Shown one piece after another: positions 29,328 to 36,898 of a stretch of 64,000 nt of DNA. The DNA is taken from the NCBI GenBank assembly GCA_021323735.1, contig JAJPKM010000038.1, positions 1 to 64,000 on the forward strand. The letters are read 5' to 3'. The notes below the pieces were generated by a model. It saw only the letters and a list, made by a program, of their open reading frames with translations. It was not told the DNA's origin and searched no databases. The DNA comes from Gammaproteobacteria bacterium. Its GTDB lineage: Bacteria > Pseudomonadota > Gammaproteobacteria > Steroidobacterales > Steroidobacteraceae. A program made the translations under genes and the position numbers. Position 1 is the first letter of the stretch. Each line of letters begins with the position of its first letter.

Positions 29328-30385
29328 GCTTGGGTCCGCTCATGGTCGACATCGCCGGCACCGAATTGACGCCCGACGATCTGGAGGTGCTGTCCCACCC
29401 CATCGTGGGCAGCGTCATTCTGTTCAGCCGCAACTATCGCAGCGTCGCGCAGGTGACGGCCCTGACGGATGCCATCCGTGCCGTGCGAAACCCGCCCTTG
29501 CTGATCGCCGTCGACCACGAAGGCGGCCGAGTGCAGCGCTTTCGTGAGGGTTTCACCAGGCTGCCCCCGGTGCGCGTCTTAGGAAGGCGCTACGACGCGG
29601 ATCGCCGGGAGGGATTGGCCCTGGCCCAAGCCGTCGGTTGGCTCATGGCCAGCGAATTGCGCGCCGTGGGGGTGGATTTCAGCTTCGCACCCTGCGTGGA
29701 TCTGGACTATGGCGTAAGCGAAATCATCGGTGATCGCGCCTTCCATGGCGACCCCGACTCGGCGGCGGCCCTGGCCGTCGCCTATATGGCAGGCATGCGT
29801 GAGGCGGGCATGGCGGCGGTTGCAAAGCATTTTCCCGGCCACGGGGCCGTCATTGCGGACTCCCATGTTGCGCTGCCGGTGGACCGGCGCAATTTCGCCG
29901 ATTTGGAGGCGGATATCCGCCCTTATCGGCTGCTGATCGCCAACAACCTGGCCGGGGTCATGGGCGCTCATGTGGTATTTCCCAGTGTCGATGCGCTGCC
30001 GGCCAGCCTTTCGGCGCATTGGATGACGGGCGTCCTGCGGGGCGAACTCAATTTCCATGGCTGCATCTTCGCCGATGACCTCACCATGGCAGGTGCCGCG
30101 GCTTTTGGGAGCGTTATAGAGCGGGCGGAGCTGGCATTTGCTGCAGGTTGCGACGTCCTGCCCATTTGCAACGATAGACAAGCGGTAAAGTCCATGCTCA
30201 AGCACTTTGGGTCGTATCCGGGCTCTCCGGCCTCGCAGGCTCGGGTCGTGCGAATGAGGGCACGCGGAGAGGTCCCGGTGAATCTTGGAGCGGATCGGCA
30301 GTGGCAGCAAACGGTGACGTTGATCGCAAATCTTTCTGCACCTCCCCCGTTGGTGCTGACGGAGGGCGGTCATGACGGGGTTTGA
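29324..30385 (+). CDS. nagZ: Beta-N-acetylhexosaminidase NagZ
   Basis: Cytoplasmic family-3 glycosidase that removes GlcNAc from muropeptides during cell-wall recycling, 353 residues. The N-terminal MVDIAGTELTPDD, the histidine loop KHFPGHGAVIADSHVALP and the nucleophile region FADDLTMAGA identify it. It overlaps rlmD by 4 bases and the PAS gene by 14. Confidence 0.94.
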   Translation: MSLGPLMVDIAGTELTPDDLEVLSHPIVGSVILFSRNYRSVAQVTALTDAIRAVRNPPLLIAVDHEGGRVQRFREGFTRLPPVRVLGRRYDADRREGLALAQAVGWLMASELRAVGVDFSFAPCVDLDYGVSEIIGDRAFHGDPDSAAALAVAYMAGMREAGMAAVAKHFPGHGAVIADSHVALPVDRRNFADLEADIRPYRLLIANNLAGVMGAHVVFPSVDALPASLSAHWMTGVLRGELNFHGCIFADDLTMAGAAAFGSVIERAELAFAAGCDVLPICNDRQAVKSMLKHFGSYPGSPASQARVVRMRARGEVPVNLGADRQWQQTVTLIANLSAPPPLVLTEGGHDGV

Positions 30386-31304
30386 TCCCGACATGTATCG
30401 GCGCCTGGTGGATACCTCGCCCGAGGGGGTCGTGCTGATCGATGCCCAGGGTACCGATCACCCGGTGGTCTATGCCAATCCGGCCTTCGAGGCCTTGACG
30501 GGCTATACGGCCGCGGAGCTCACCGGGCGAAACTTACGCCTGCTTCAGGCCGACGATCGCGAACAGGACGGACGGCACCGCCTGCGCGATGCCTTGAGCC
30601 GGGGGGAAACCTGCCGCGTGCTGCTGCGCAACTACCGCAAAGACGGTACCTTGTTCTGGAATGAAATGACCGTATTGCCGTTGCGCCACCCGGACGGCTG
30701 CATTACGCATTTTGCGGGTCATCATCGCGATGCCGGTGAGCGTCTGCGCATCGATCCCAAAGTGGCCAAGGACTCCTTGAGCGGCGCGCACCAACCGACC
30801 ACCATGGCCATTCGCGACGACCGGCTGACCGGCTTGTTCACGCTGCCCTACCTTGAGGAGCTGCTGAAGCGCGATTGGGCGGTGGCGCATCGCGAACAGC
30901 GCAGCATCGCAGTGTTCGCCGTGGACATCGATGCATTGGATCTTTACAACACGACGTTCGGGCGAGCCGCCGGCGACTCGACCATTCGGCGTGTGGCACA
31001 TGTGGTGTCCGGATGCCTGCGCCGATCCAGCGATGTGACCGCGCGCATCGACGGCGGCAGCTTGATTGCGTTTGCGCCCGGCCTGAACCATGAGCAGGCC
31101 TTGCGTGTCGGGCACCTCATGGCCGAGAGAGTGCGAGAGATGCGCATCCATCATCCGCGCTCTGCGGTGCTGCGCTATATCAGTGTCAGTGTGGGAGTGT
31201 GCGCGGCGACACCCGGTGCCTCGGATAGTCCTGCGAACCTCTTGGCCAAGGCGCAGCAGCAGCTGCAGCTTGCCAAGAAGTCCGGCCGCAATCAGGCGGC
31301 CTAG
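30372..31304 (+). CDS. LOV-like PAS plus degenerate GGDEF protein
   Basis: 310 residues. An N-terminal PAS domain (about 8-120) is closest to LOV domains: NPAFEALTGYTAAELTGRN, GRNLRLLQ at 52-59 and NYRKDGTLFWNEM at 87-99. The photoactive Cys of GRNCRFLQ is Leu55; the two flavin-contacting Asn (87, 97) remain; the Gln in the last strand is His118. The C-terminal domain (about 145-305) has a GGDEF fold, but the signature is DGGSL (227-231), so cyclase activity is unlikely. An RxxD motif (R218-D221) with the five-residue spacing of an inhibitory c-di-GMP site is kept. It is probably a sensor or receptor rather than an enzyme. It overlaps nagZ. Confidence 0.8.
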   Translation: MTGFDPDMYRRLVDTSPEGVVLIDAQGTDHPVVYANPAFEALTGYTAAELTGRNLRLLQADDREQDGRHRLRDALSRGETCRVLLRNYRKDGTLFWNEMTVLPLRHPDGCITHFAGHHRDAGERLRIDPKVAKDSLSGAHQPTTMAIRDDRLTGLFTLPYLEELLKRDWAVAHREQRSIAVFAVDIDALDLYNTTFGRAAGDSTIRRVAHVVSGCLRRSSDVTARIDGGSLIAFAPGLNHEQALRVGHLMAERVREMRIHHPRSAVLRYISVSVGVCAATPGASDSPANLLAKAQQQLQLAKKSGRNQAA

Positions 31305-31367
31305 TCTGCTTTGCGGACGGCGGCCTCCATGATGAGATATCCGTCGTTTTTGAATAGCTCGGGCTAG
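31301..31367. repeat. Palindromic intergenic repeat, copy 2
   Basis: A partly decayed copy between convergent genes. The left edge CTAG (31301-31304) contains the stop of the PAS gene. The right arm TGAATAGCTCGGGCTAG (31351-31367) contains the stop of the dioxygenase gene on the other strand. The left arm is degenerate, so the hairpin is weaker than at copy 3. Confidence 0.5.
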
Positions 31368-32155
31368 GAGCCCGGCGGGCCGCCCGGTTCCCCGGCGCCG
31401 CCAGCACCCTCGGTTTCGGCCTGCGAGCCGATGCTGTCGCGCACGCGGCCGTAGCTTCCGCCCCAGCGGTCGGTCATCGCCGCACGGATATCCCACAACG
31501 CCGGAAAGAAGCGCTGTTTCGCGCCCGCTTGCAACAGATCCACCGACCGGCCTTTGAGCGACGCCGCGCCCATGCCGATCGATCGCTGAATCAGGTAGAT
31601 GTGGTGCAGACGAAATTTTTGAAACAGCTCATCGAAGCTCAGCATGGCTTCGGCGACGGTATACGCATCGTCGTGCGCGTAGCCGGAGTCATAAATCTTC
31701 TCCACCGTGCAATTCCGCCCGGTGAGATAAACCCGCTCGAACGTGGGCCAAACATTGGGAATGATTTTGAGCAAGACTCGAAAGCCCGGAGACTCCTGCC
31801 CGCTGCCATTGCCGAGCTGCAGGCGAATTTCCTGGTATTCCTTCGGCGACATGGTCTCCAGCAGTTCCAGCTGATCGATCATGAGCCGCAAGGTGCGGTT
31901 GCAGCGTTCGAACAGCGTCAGGACCCTAAATGCCTGCTGTTGCTCCAAGTACTCATCGATATCGAGGAGGGTATAGGCGATCGATTTCATCCATAGCTCT
32001 TCGACCTGATGCACGATTTGGAATAGCAGTTCGTCTTTGTTGCAAAATTGGTCGAAGGGTTTTTGGCATGCCAGCAGGGCCTCCGTATGGAGGTAGAGTT
32101 CGTAGTCCAACTTCTTGCCGCCGGCCATTTCCGCGTAGAAAGTTCGTCGATTCAT
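31364..32155 (-). CDS. Tryptophan 2,3-dioxygenase family haem protein (divergent)
   Basis: 263 residues with the all-helical TDO fold. Conserved elements are the distal segment DELLFQIVHQVEELWMK (Phe and His of the FxxxHQ motif), the Arg in SGQESPGFRVLLK that binds the substrate carboxylate in true TDO, and the proximal haem His region FRLHHIYLIQRSIG. The GTGG(T/S)SG loop that contacts the substrate amino group is replaced by ASLKGRS. This is therefore likely an O2-inserting haem enzyme for an indole or aryl amino acid, but Trp specificity is not assured. The C-terminus is a Gly/Pro-rich tail. It is divergent from an amino acid permease (64-base shared promoter region). Confidence 0.75.
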   Translation of the reverse strand: MNRRTFYAEMAGGKKLDYELYLHTEALLACQKPFDQFCNKDELLFQIVHQVEELWMKSIAYTLLDIDEYLEQQQAFRVLTLFERCNRTLRLMIDQLELLETMSPKEYQEIRLQLGNGSGQESPGFRVLLKIIPNVWPTFERVYLTGRNCTVEKIYDSGYAHDDAYTVAEAMLSFDELFQKFRLHHIYLIQRSIGMGAASLKGRSVDLLQAGAKQRFFPALWDIRAAMTDRWGGSYGRVRDSIGSQAETEGAGGAGEPGGPPGS

Positions 32156-32219
32156 GGCGCTGGATCTCGCGTGCTAGACTGTATGTGTTTCGAATATATC
32201 ACCGCATGCGAGAAAGCGA

Positions 32220-33629
32220 TTGGATGCATCCGCAATCGCCAGCCGCGAGGCCGGCCTGCATAAGGACCTGAGCCGCCCGCAGCTCATCATGATCGGTTTG
32301 GGAGGTGCGATCGGCACCGGCTTATTCATGGGCAGCGGCGTGGCCATCGGCTACGCGGGACCGGCGGTGATCGTCAGTTATGCCATCGCCGCCATTGCCG
32401 CGGCGGCCATCGTGTTCAGTCTGTCGGAAATGGCGGTCGTGCATCCCACCGCGGGTTCATTTGGCACCTACGCCGAGATCTACTTGAATCCCTGGGCGGG
32501 CATCGTGGCGCGCTACTCCTACTGGATGGCGCAGGTGATCGCCGTGGGTGCCGAAGCGGTGGCGGCCGGCGTTTACATGACTTTCTATTTCCCCGGCACG
32601 CCGGTATGGCTGTGGTCGGTGGGATTTGCCTCGGTGTTGCTCTATTTCAATTCGCGCTCGGTGCACAATTTCGGCTCCATCGAGTATTGGTTCGCGCTGA
32701 TCAAGGTGGCGGCCATCGTCATCTTCATTGTCCTGGGAGCGGCAGCGATTCTTGGACTGTGGACGCAGCCGGTGGGCTTTCACAATCTTACGGGTCTTCC
32801 CGGCGGCTTCATGCCGCACGGCTTCGGCGGCGTTTGGATGGCGGTGATCCTGGGTGTGTTGTCATTCAACGGCATCGAGGTCATTGCCGTTACCTCGGGC
32901 GAGGCCAAGGATCCGGTGCGCACCATACCCGCGGCCCTGCGTACGATGGCATTGCGGTTGTTTCTGTTCTACATCCTCGCACTCACCATCGTGGTGGCGT
33001 TCGTGCCCTGGACGGAGACGGGTGCCACGGTGGTGACCCAGAGCCCGTTCGTGCGCATCTTCGCGCATTCCGGAATCCGTCATGCCGCCGGGATCATGAA
33101 CTTCGTGGTCCTGAGCGCCGCGCTTTCGAGCATGAATACCAATGTGTATCTATGCGCGCGCATGCTGTTTTCGCTGTCGCGCGGCGGTTTTGCGCCGCGA
33201 TTCCTGGGCCAGCTGGGTAAGAACGGCACGCCGATCGCGGCCATTCTGCTGTCTGGCGCCTGCATTCTCATCGCCGCAGGATTCTCGAAACTCACGCCGC
33301 TTGCGTACAACTACCTTTTCGGCGTGGCATTGTTCGATGCCATGATCGTGTGGATCATCATTTTGCTGAGCCATTTGAGTTTTCGCCGCCGGCACAAGGC
33401 GGCCGACTTGCCGGTGCGCACACCGGGGTTCCCGGCGGTACAGCTGGTTGGATTGGCGCTGCTGTTCGCGGTATTGGTCACCATGGGCCTGGACAAAGAC
33501 ACTTGGCGGATCTCCTGGATCGTCGGAGTGCCGTGGCTGCTGCTGCTCTCCGTGGTTTATTTCTTCATGCGGGCGCGGCGCGCACGCGGCCTGGCGGCGC
33601 CGGTGAGTGCGATGAAAATCGACGCCTGA
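32220..33629 (+). CDS. Amino acid permease (APC family, AroP/GabP type)
   Basis: A 469-residue inner-membrane transporter with about 12 hydrophobic helices. The first helix carries the APC signature GLGGAIGTGLFMGSG, and the GEAKDPVRTIPAA loop is typical of the amino-acid transporter (AAT) branch. The apparent start is a TTG at 32220. Divergence from the TDO-family gene and linkage to PLP enzymes suggest that it imports the amino acid degraded by this locus. Confidence 0.88.
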   Translation: MDASAIASREAGLHKDLSRPQLIMIGLGGAIGTGLFMGSGVAIGYAGPAVIVSYAIAAIAAAAIVFSLSEMAVVHPTAGSFGTYAEIYLNPWAGIVARYSYWMAQVIAVGAEAVAAGVYMTFYFPGTPVWLWSVGFASVLLYFNSRSVHNFGSIEYWFALIKVAAIVIFIVLGAAAILGLWTQPVGFHNLTGLPGGFMPHGFGGVWMAVILGVLSFNGIEVIAVTSGEAKDPVRTIPAALRTMALRLFLFYILALTIVVAFVPWTETGATVVTQSPFVRIFAHSGIRHAAGIMNFVVLSAALSSMNTNVYLCARMLFSLSRGGFAPRFLGQLGKNGTPIAAILLSGACILIAAGFSKLTPLAYNYLFGVALFDAMIVWIIILLSHLSFRRRHKAADLPVRTPGFPAVQLVGLALLFAVLVTMGLDKDTWRISWIVGVPWLLLLSVVYFFMRARRARGLAAPVSAMKIDA

Positions 33630-33676
33630 ACTATTTATGAACTACGAAAAGCTCATTCATAAATTGTTCAGGCTAG
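33625..33676. repeat. Palindromic intergenic repeat, copy 3 (near-perfect hairpin)
   Basis: CCTGAACTATTTATGAA (33625-33641) and TTCATAAATTGTTCAGG (33656-33672) pair at 16 of 17 positions around a 14-base loop; CTAG follows at 33673-33676. The left arm contains the permease stop (33627-33629) and the right arm contains the stop of the convergent PLP-lyase gene (33668-33670). This is the best-preserved copy and a plausible two-way transcription end point, although there is no T-run. Confidence 0.75.
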
Positions 33677-34651
33677 CGGCGCAGGGTCCGGCATACGTCC
33701 CTGCAGTATGGCGGCGAGCACCTTGCTGTCGATATTGCCGCCGGAGATCACGGCGCATACTTTGGTTTCTGAGTAATGCCCGAACAACGCCGCGGCCGCC
33801 GACACCGCGCCCGCACCCTCCGCCACGATATGGTTGCCTTCCGCCAATAGCTTGATCGCCTCAGCGACCTGCGCCAACGAAACGGTGACGACTTCATCGA
33901 TCATGGACTTGGCGAGCGGCCACATCTCGGGCAGTACCGTTCCGAAGCCTATGCCGCTCACAAAGCCCGGCTCATGCGCGGTCTGGGTCGGGGCCCCGGC
34001 ATCGAAGGCGGACTTCAAGGGATGTGCGCTCGACAGTTCGCAGGCGATGATCTTGACCTGCGGCTTGACGGCGCGTACCGCGCAGGCGATGCCGCAGGCC
34101 AGGCCGCCGCCGCCGAAGGGCACCAGAATGGCCTCGACCTCGGGCCATTGTGCGAGGATTTCCGCGCCGATGGTCGCGTCTCCCGCCAGAGAAGCCGGAT
34201 CCCGCACGGCATCGATATAGACACCCGATTGGGTCTCGAGCGTGCCTTGCTCGATGGCCTGCCACCATGCTTCATTGGTGAGCGTGTCGATGCGTGCGCC
34301 GAGACGTTTGAGCTTTTCCAGCTTCGCCGGCGGCGCATTCGCGGGAACCACCGCCGTGGCGCCTATTCCAAGCCTGCGCGCCATCCACGCCACACCGAGC
34401 GCACTGTTGCCGGCGCTGGTGGTGTAAATGCCGGCCTGCAAATCGGCGCGGTTTCTGGACAGAACGGCGTTCGCGATTGGTCGAATCTTGAATGAACCGA
34501 TCGGCTGTAGATTTTCCAGCTTCAGTCGAACGGTTTTGCCGGGTGTTGCAAGATTGCAATCGACCAGCGGAGCCACCAGGCTCAAACCTTCGATGCGATG
34601 CTTGGCGGCCTCGATCTGCGCCATGCCGACTGCCTTCACTACCTCGAACAT
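33668..34651 (-). CDS. Fold-type-II PLP enzyme, threonine/serine dehydratase-like (paralogue A)
   Basis: 327 residues of the tryptophan-synthase-beta superfamily without an ACT regulatory domain. The PLP lysine is in LENLQPIGSFKIRP, an asparagine loop in TTSAGNSALG, and the phosphate-binding glycine loop in FGGGGLACG. The SFKIRP motif replaces the SFKxRGA of ordinary threonine and serine dehydratases, marking a separate subfamily shared with the gene at 36888. The reaction may be beta-elimination from a hydroxy- or amino-substituted amino acid; the substrate is unknown. The last codons lie in the palindromic repeat. It is divergent from the aminotransferase gene. Confidence 0.78.
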   Translation of the reverse strand: MFEVVKAVGMAQIEAAKHRIEGLSLVAPLVDCNLATPGKTVRLKLENLQPIGSFKIRPIANAVLSRNRADLQAGIYTTSAGNSALGVAWMARRLGIGATAVVPANAPPAKLEKLKRLGARIDTLTNEAWWQAIEQGTLETQSGVYIDAVRDPASLAGDATIGAEILAQWPEVEAILVPFGGGGLACGIACAVRAVKPQVKIIACELSSAHPLKSAFDAGAPTQTAHEPGFVSGIGFGTVLPEMWPLAKSMIDEVVTVSLAQVAEAIKLLAEGNHIVAEGAGAVSAAAALFGHYSETKVCAVISGGNIDSKVLAAILQGRMPDPAPLA

Positions 34652-34697
34652 TTGCGATCCTCGCCGAAGCTCGGCGCTGCGCGCGCCGTGCTCATAA

Positions 34698-34726
34698 TTG
34701 CATGTTTATATGACACTGCATATAAT
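34698..34726 (+). promoter_or_regulatory. Predicted sigma-70 promoter with TGCAT direct repeats
   Basis: TTGCAT (34698-34703), a 17-base spacer and a perfect TATAAT (34721-34726) in an AT-rich island between divergent genes. TGCAT occurs twice, 18 bases apart (34699 and 34717), overlapping both promoter elements, as expected for an operator; the MarR regulator encoded downstream is a candidate ligand. The promoter position argues against the in-frame ATG at 34698 and for the ATG at 34764 as the gene start. Confidence 0.5.
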
Positions 34727-34763
34727 TTCCTCTTCGCAGATTCCTGTGGTGGGGACGTCCGGC

Positions 34764-35915
34764 ATGGAACATAACTTCGAGGCGCTGCGCAGGGAATTTC
34801 CTGTTCTGCAGCGAAAGACCTACCTCAACAGCGGTTCCTACTGCGCGCTCGCCAATGAGGTAAGAGCGGCGTTCGACGCCTACATGGAAGATCGGCTGCT
34901 GGTGGGCGCGAACTGGGATGTCTGGGTGACGAAGAACGAGTCGGTACGCAGCCTGACCGCAAAGCTGCTGCGCGCATCGCCCGACGAGATCGCGGTCACG
35001 GCATCGGTGTCCGCGGGCCTGAACGCATTGGCGAGTGCCTTGCAATTTACCGGTGCGCGCAACAAGGTCGTGGTCAGCGACTTCGAATTCCCCACCAATG
35101 CACAGATCTGGCACGCACAGGAGCCGCGCGGCGCCCGGGTCGTTCATGTGCCGCGCGACAGGGATGGCTACATTCCGGCGCAGATGTTCGAAAAGGCGAT
35201 CGACGAGCACACGCAGCTGGTCGCCATCACGCATGTATGCTTCCGCAACGGCGCGAAACTGGATATACCCGGCATCGTGCGGTTGGCCCGGGCGAAGGGC
35301 GCAAAGGTGCTGTTGGACTGCTATCAATCGGTGGGATCGATGGACCTCGATGTCAAGGCATTGGATGTCGACTTCGCGGTCGGCGGCATGCTCAAGTATC
35401 TGTTGGGCACCGCCGGCATCGGTTTTCTGTATGCGAAGGCTTCTTGCGTCCAATCCCTGGTGCCGAGCAACAGCGGGTGGTTTGCCCAAGCGGACATCAC
35501 CGCCATGGATATCACCGCCAATCGCCCGGCACCCAGCGCGCGTCGTTTCGAGGCAGGCACGCCACCCGTGGTCAACTGCTATGCCGCTGAGGCAGGCCTC
35601 AACATGCTGCTGAAGGTGGGCACGCCGGCCATCGAGAGGCGTAACTACGCGCTCACGAGGCGCTGTATGCAAAGGCTCGAGGAGATCGGCTGGCCGAGCA
35701 TCACGCCGGCCGAGGATTCACGTCGCGGCGCCACCGTGGCGGTGCCGTCGCGTGCCAGTGCACGGCTTTCGGCGGCGCTGATGCAGCATGACATCGTCAC
35801 CTCCCATCGCGATGACAATATCCGCGCGAGCTTTCATTTCTACAACAACGAGGACGACGTCGAATCCTTCATCGCAGCGATGCAGGAGCTGCGCGCGACG
35901 TTCGGGCCCCTCTGA
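34764..35915 (+). CDS. Class V aminotransferase / kynureninase-fold PLP enzyme
   Basis: 383 residues of the fold-type-I class V group (cysteine desulfurase, isopenicillin-N epimerase, kynureninase). The N-terminus EFPVLQRKTYLNSGSYC is followed by TASVSAGLNALASAL (PLP phosphate site), VLLDCYQSVGSMDLD (Asp on the PLP ring) and the probable Schiff-base lysine in VGGMLKYLLGTAGIGFLY. It is not close to the serine-glyoxylate aminotransferase branch. In this setting a kynureninase-like C-C cleavage or a transamination are both possible. Its stop overlaps the ornithine-cyclodeaminase-like gene by one base. Confidence 0.8.
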   Translation: MEHNFEALRREFPVLQRKTYLNSGSYCALANEVRAAFDAYMEDRLLVGANWDVWVTKNESVRSLTAKLLRASPDEIAVTASVSAGLNALASALQFTGARNKVVVSDFEFPTNAQIWHAQEPRGARVVHVPRDRDGYIPAQMFEKAIDEHTQLVAITHVCFRNGAKLDIPGIVRLARAKGAKVLLDCYQSVGSMDLDVKALDVDFAVGGMLKYLLGTAGIGFLYAKASCVQSLVPSNSGWFAQADITAMDITANRPAPSARRFEAGTPPVVNCYAAEAGLNMLLKVGTPAIERRNYALTRRCMQRLEEIGWPSITPAEDSRRGATVAVPSRASARLSAALMQHDIVTSHRDDNIRASFHFYNNEDDVESFIAAMQELRATFGPL

Positions 35916-36898
35916 TGGAAATCCGGGTGTTGCGCGGCGCCGAAGTGCGCCAATTACTGCCGATGGCCGAATGCATCGAGTTGATGCGCCGAACCATGAT
36001 CGCGGTCTCGGAGGGACGAGTCGTGTTGCCGCTGCGTTCGATCGTAAAGATGCCCGACGATCGCGGCATGATGGGCATGATGCCGGGATATCTCTCGGAG
36101 CCGGAATGTTTTGGCGTCAAGCTGGTCAGCCTGAATCCGCGCAACAAGCCGCCGGCCTATTCGTCGCACTTAGGGGTAGTCCTTTTGTTCGAGGCCGAAC
36201 ATGGCCGTCCGGTGGCGCTGCTCGATGCCGCGGAAATTACGGCGATCCGGACGGCGGCGGCCAGTGGACTGGCAACGCGGCTGCTGGCACGGGCGGAGGC
36301 TGGGGATTTGGCCATCCTCGGCGCCGGCGAGCAAGCCGGCAGCCATTTGGAGGCGATGTTGAGCGTGCGAACGCTGCGTCGGATCCGGGTCTGGGCTCGC
36401 GACCGGGACAAGGCGCGAAGCTTTGCCGACACCCAGGGCGAGAAGCACGGAATAGCGGTGGAGACATCGCCCACGGTGCGCGAAGCGATCGCCGGCGCGG
36501 ACATCATTTGCACGACCACGAAGGCACGCGAGCCGATTCTTCAGGGAGAGTGGCTGACACCGGGCGTGCACATGAACGTGGTCGGTTCGAGCATCGCCGC
36601 TGCCGCGGAAATCGACACGGCTGCCGTGCTGAAGAGCCGCTTCTTCGTCGACCGTCGGGAGTCCACTCACCACGAAGGGGGCGAATATCTGCGCGCGCTG
36701 CAAGCCGGTGCCATCACGCCCGAGCACATTCTGGGCGAGATCGGCGAGGTCGCCAACGGCACCCAGAAGGGCCGCATCTCGCCGCTCGATGTGACGATCT
36801 ATAAGTCGCTCGGGATCGCACCGCAGGATCTGGCCTCGGCGTCTCACATATTGGAGAAGGCGCGAGCAGCCGGGGTGGGTCAAATCATTGACTTCTAG
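35915..36898 (+). CDS. Ornithine cyclodeaminase / mu-crystallin family dehydrogenase
   Basis: 327 residues with an NAD(P)-binding Rossmann fold (LAILGAGEQAGSHLEAML) and the family blocks LPLRSIVKMPDD, GVKLVSLNPRN, EITAIRTAAASGLATRLLA and VVGSSIAAAAEID. Members act as ornithine cyclodeaminases, ketimine or iminosuccinate reductases, or alanine dehydrogenases. It lies between two PLP-enzyme genes with overlapping ends, so it probably handles an imine or keto acid made by one of them. Confidence 0.85.
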   Translation: MEIRVLRGAEVRQLLPMAECIELMRRTMIAVSEGRVVLPLRSIVKMPDDRGMMGMMPGYLSEPECFGVKLVSLNPRNKPPAYSSHLGVVLLFEAEHGRPVALLDAAEITAIRTAAASGLATRLLARAEAGDLAILGAGEQAGSHLEAMLSVRTLRRIRVWARDRDKARSFADTQGEKHGIAVETSPTVREAIAGADIICTTTKAREPILQGEWLTPGVHMNVVGSSIAAAAEIDTAAVLKSRFFVDRRESTHHEGGEYLRALQAGAITPEHILGEIGEVANGTQKGRISPLDVTIYKSLGIAPQDLASASHILEKARAAGVGQIIDF

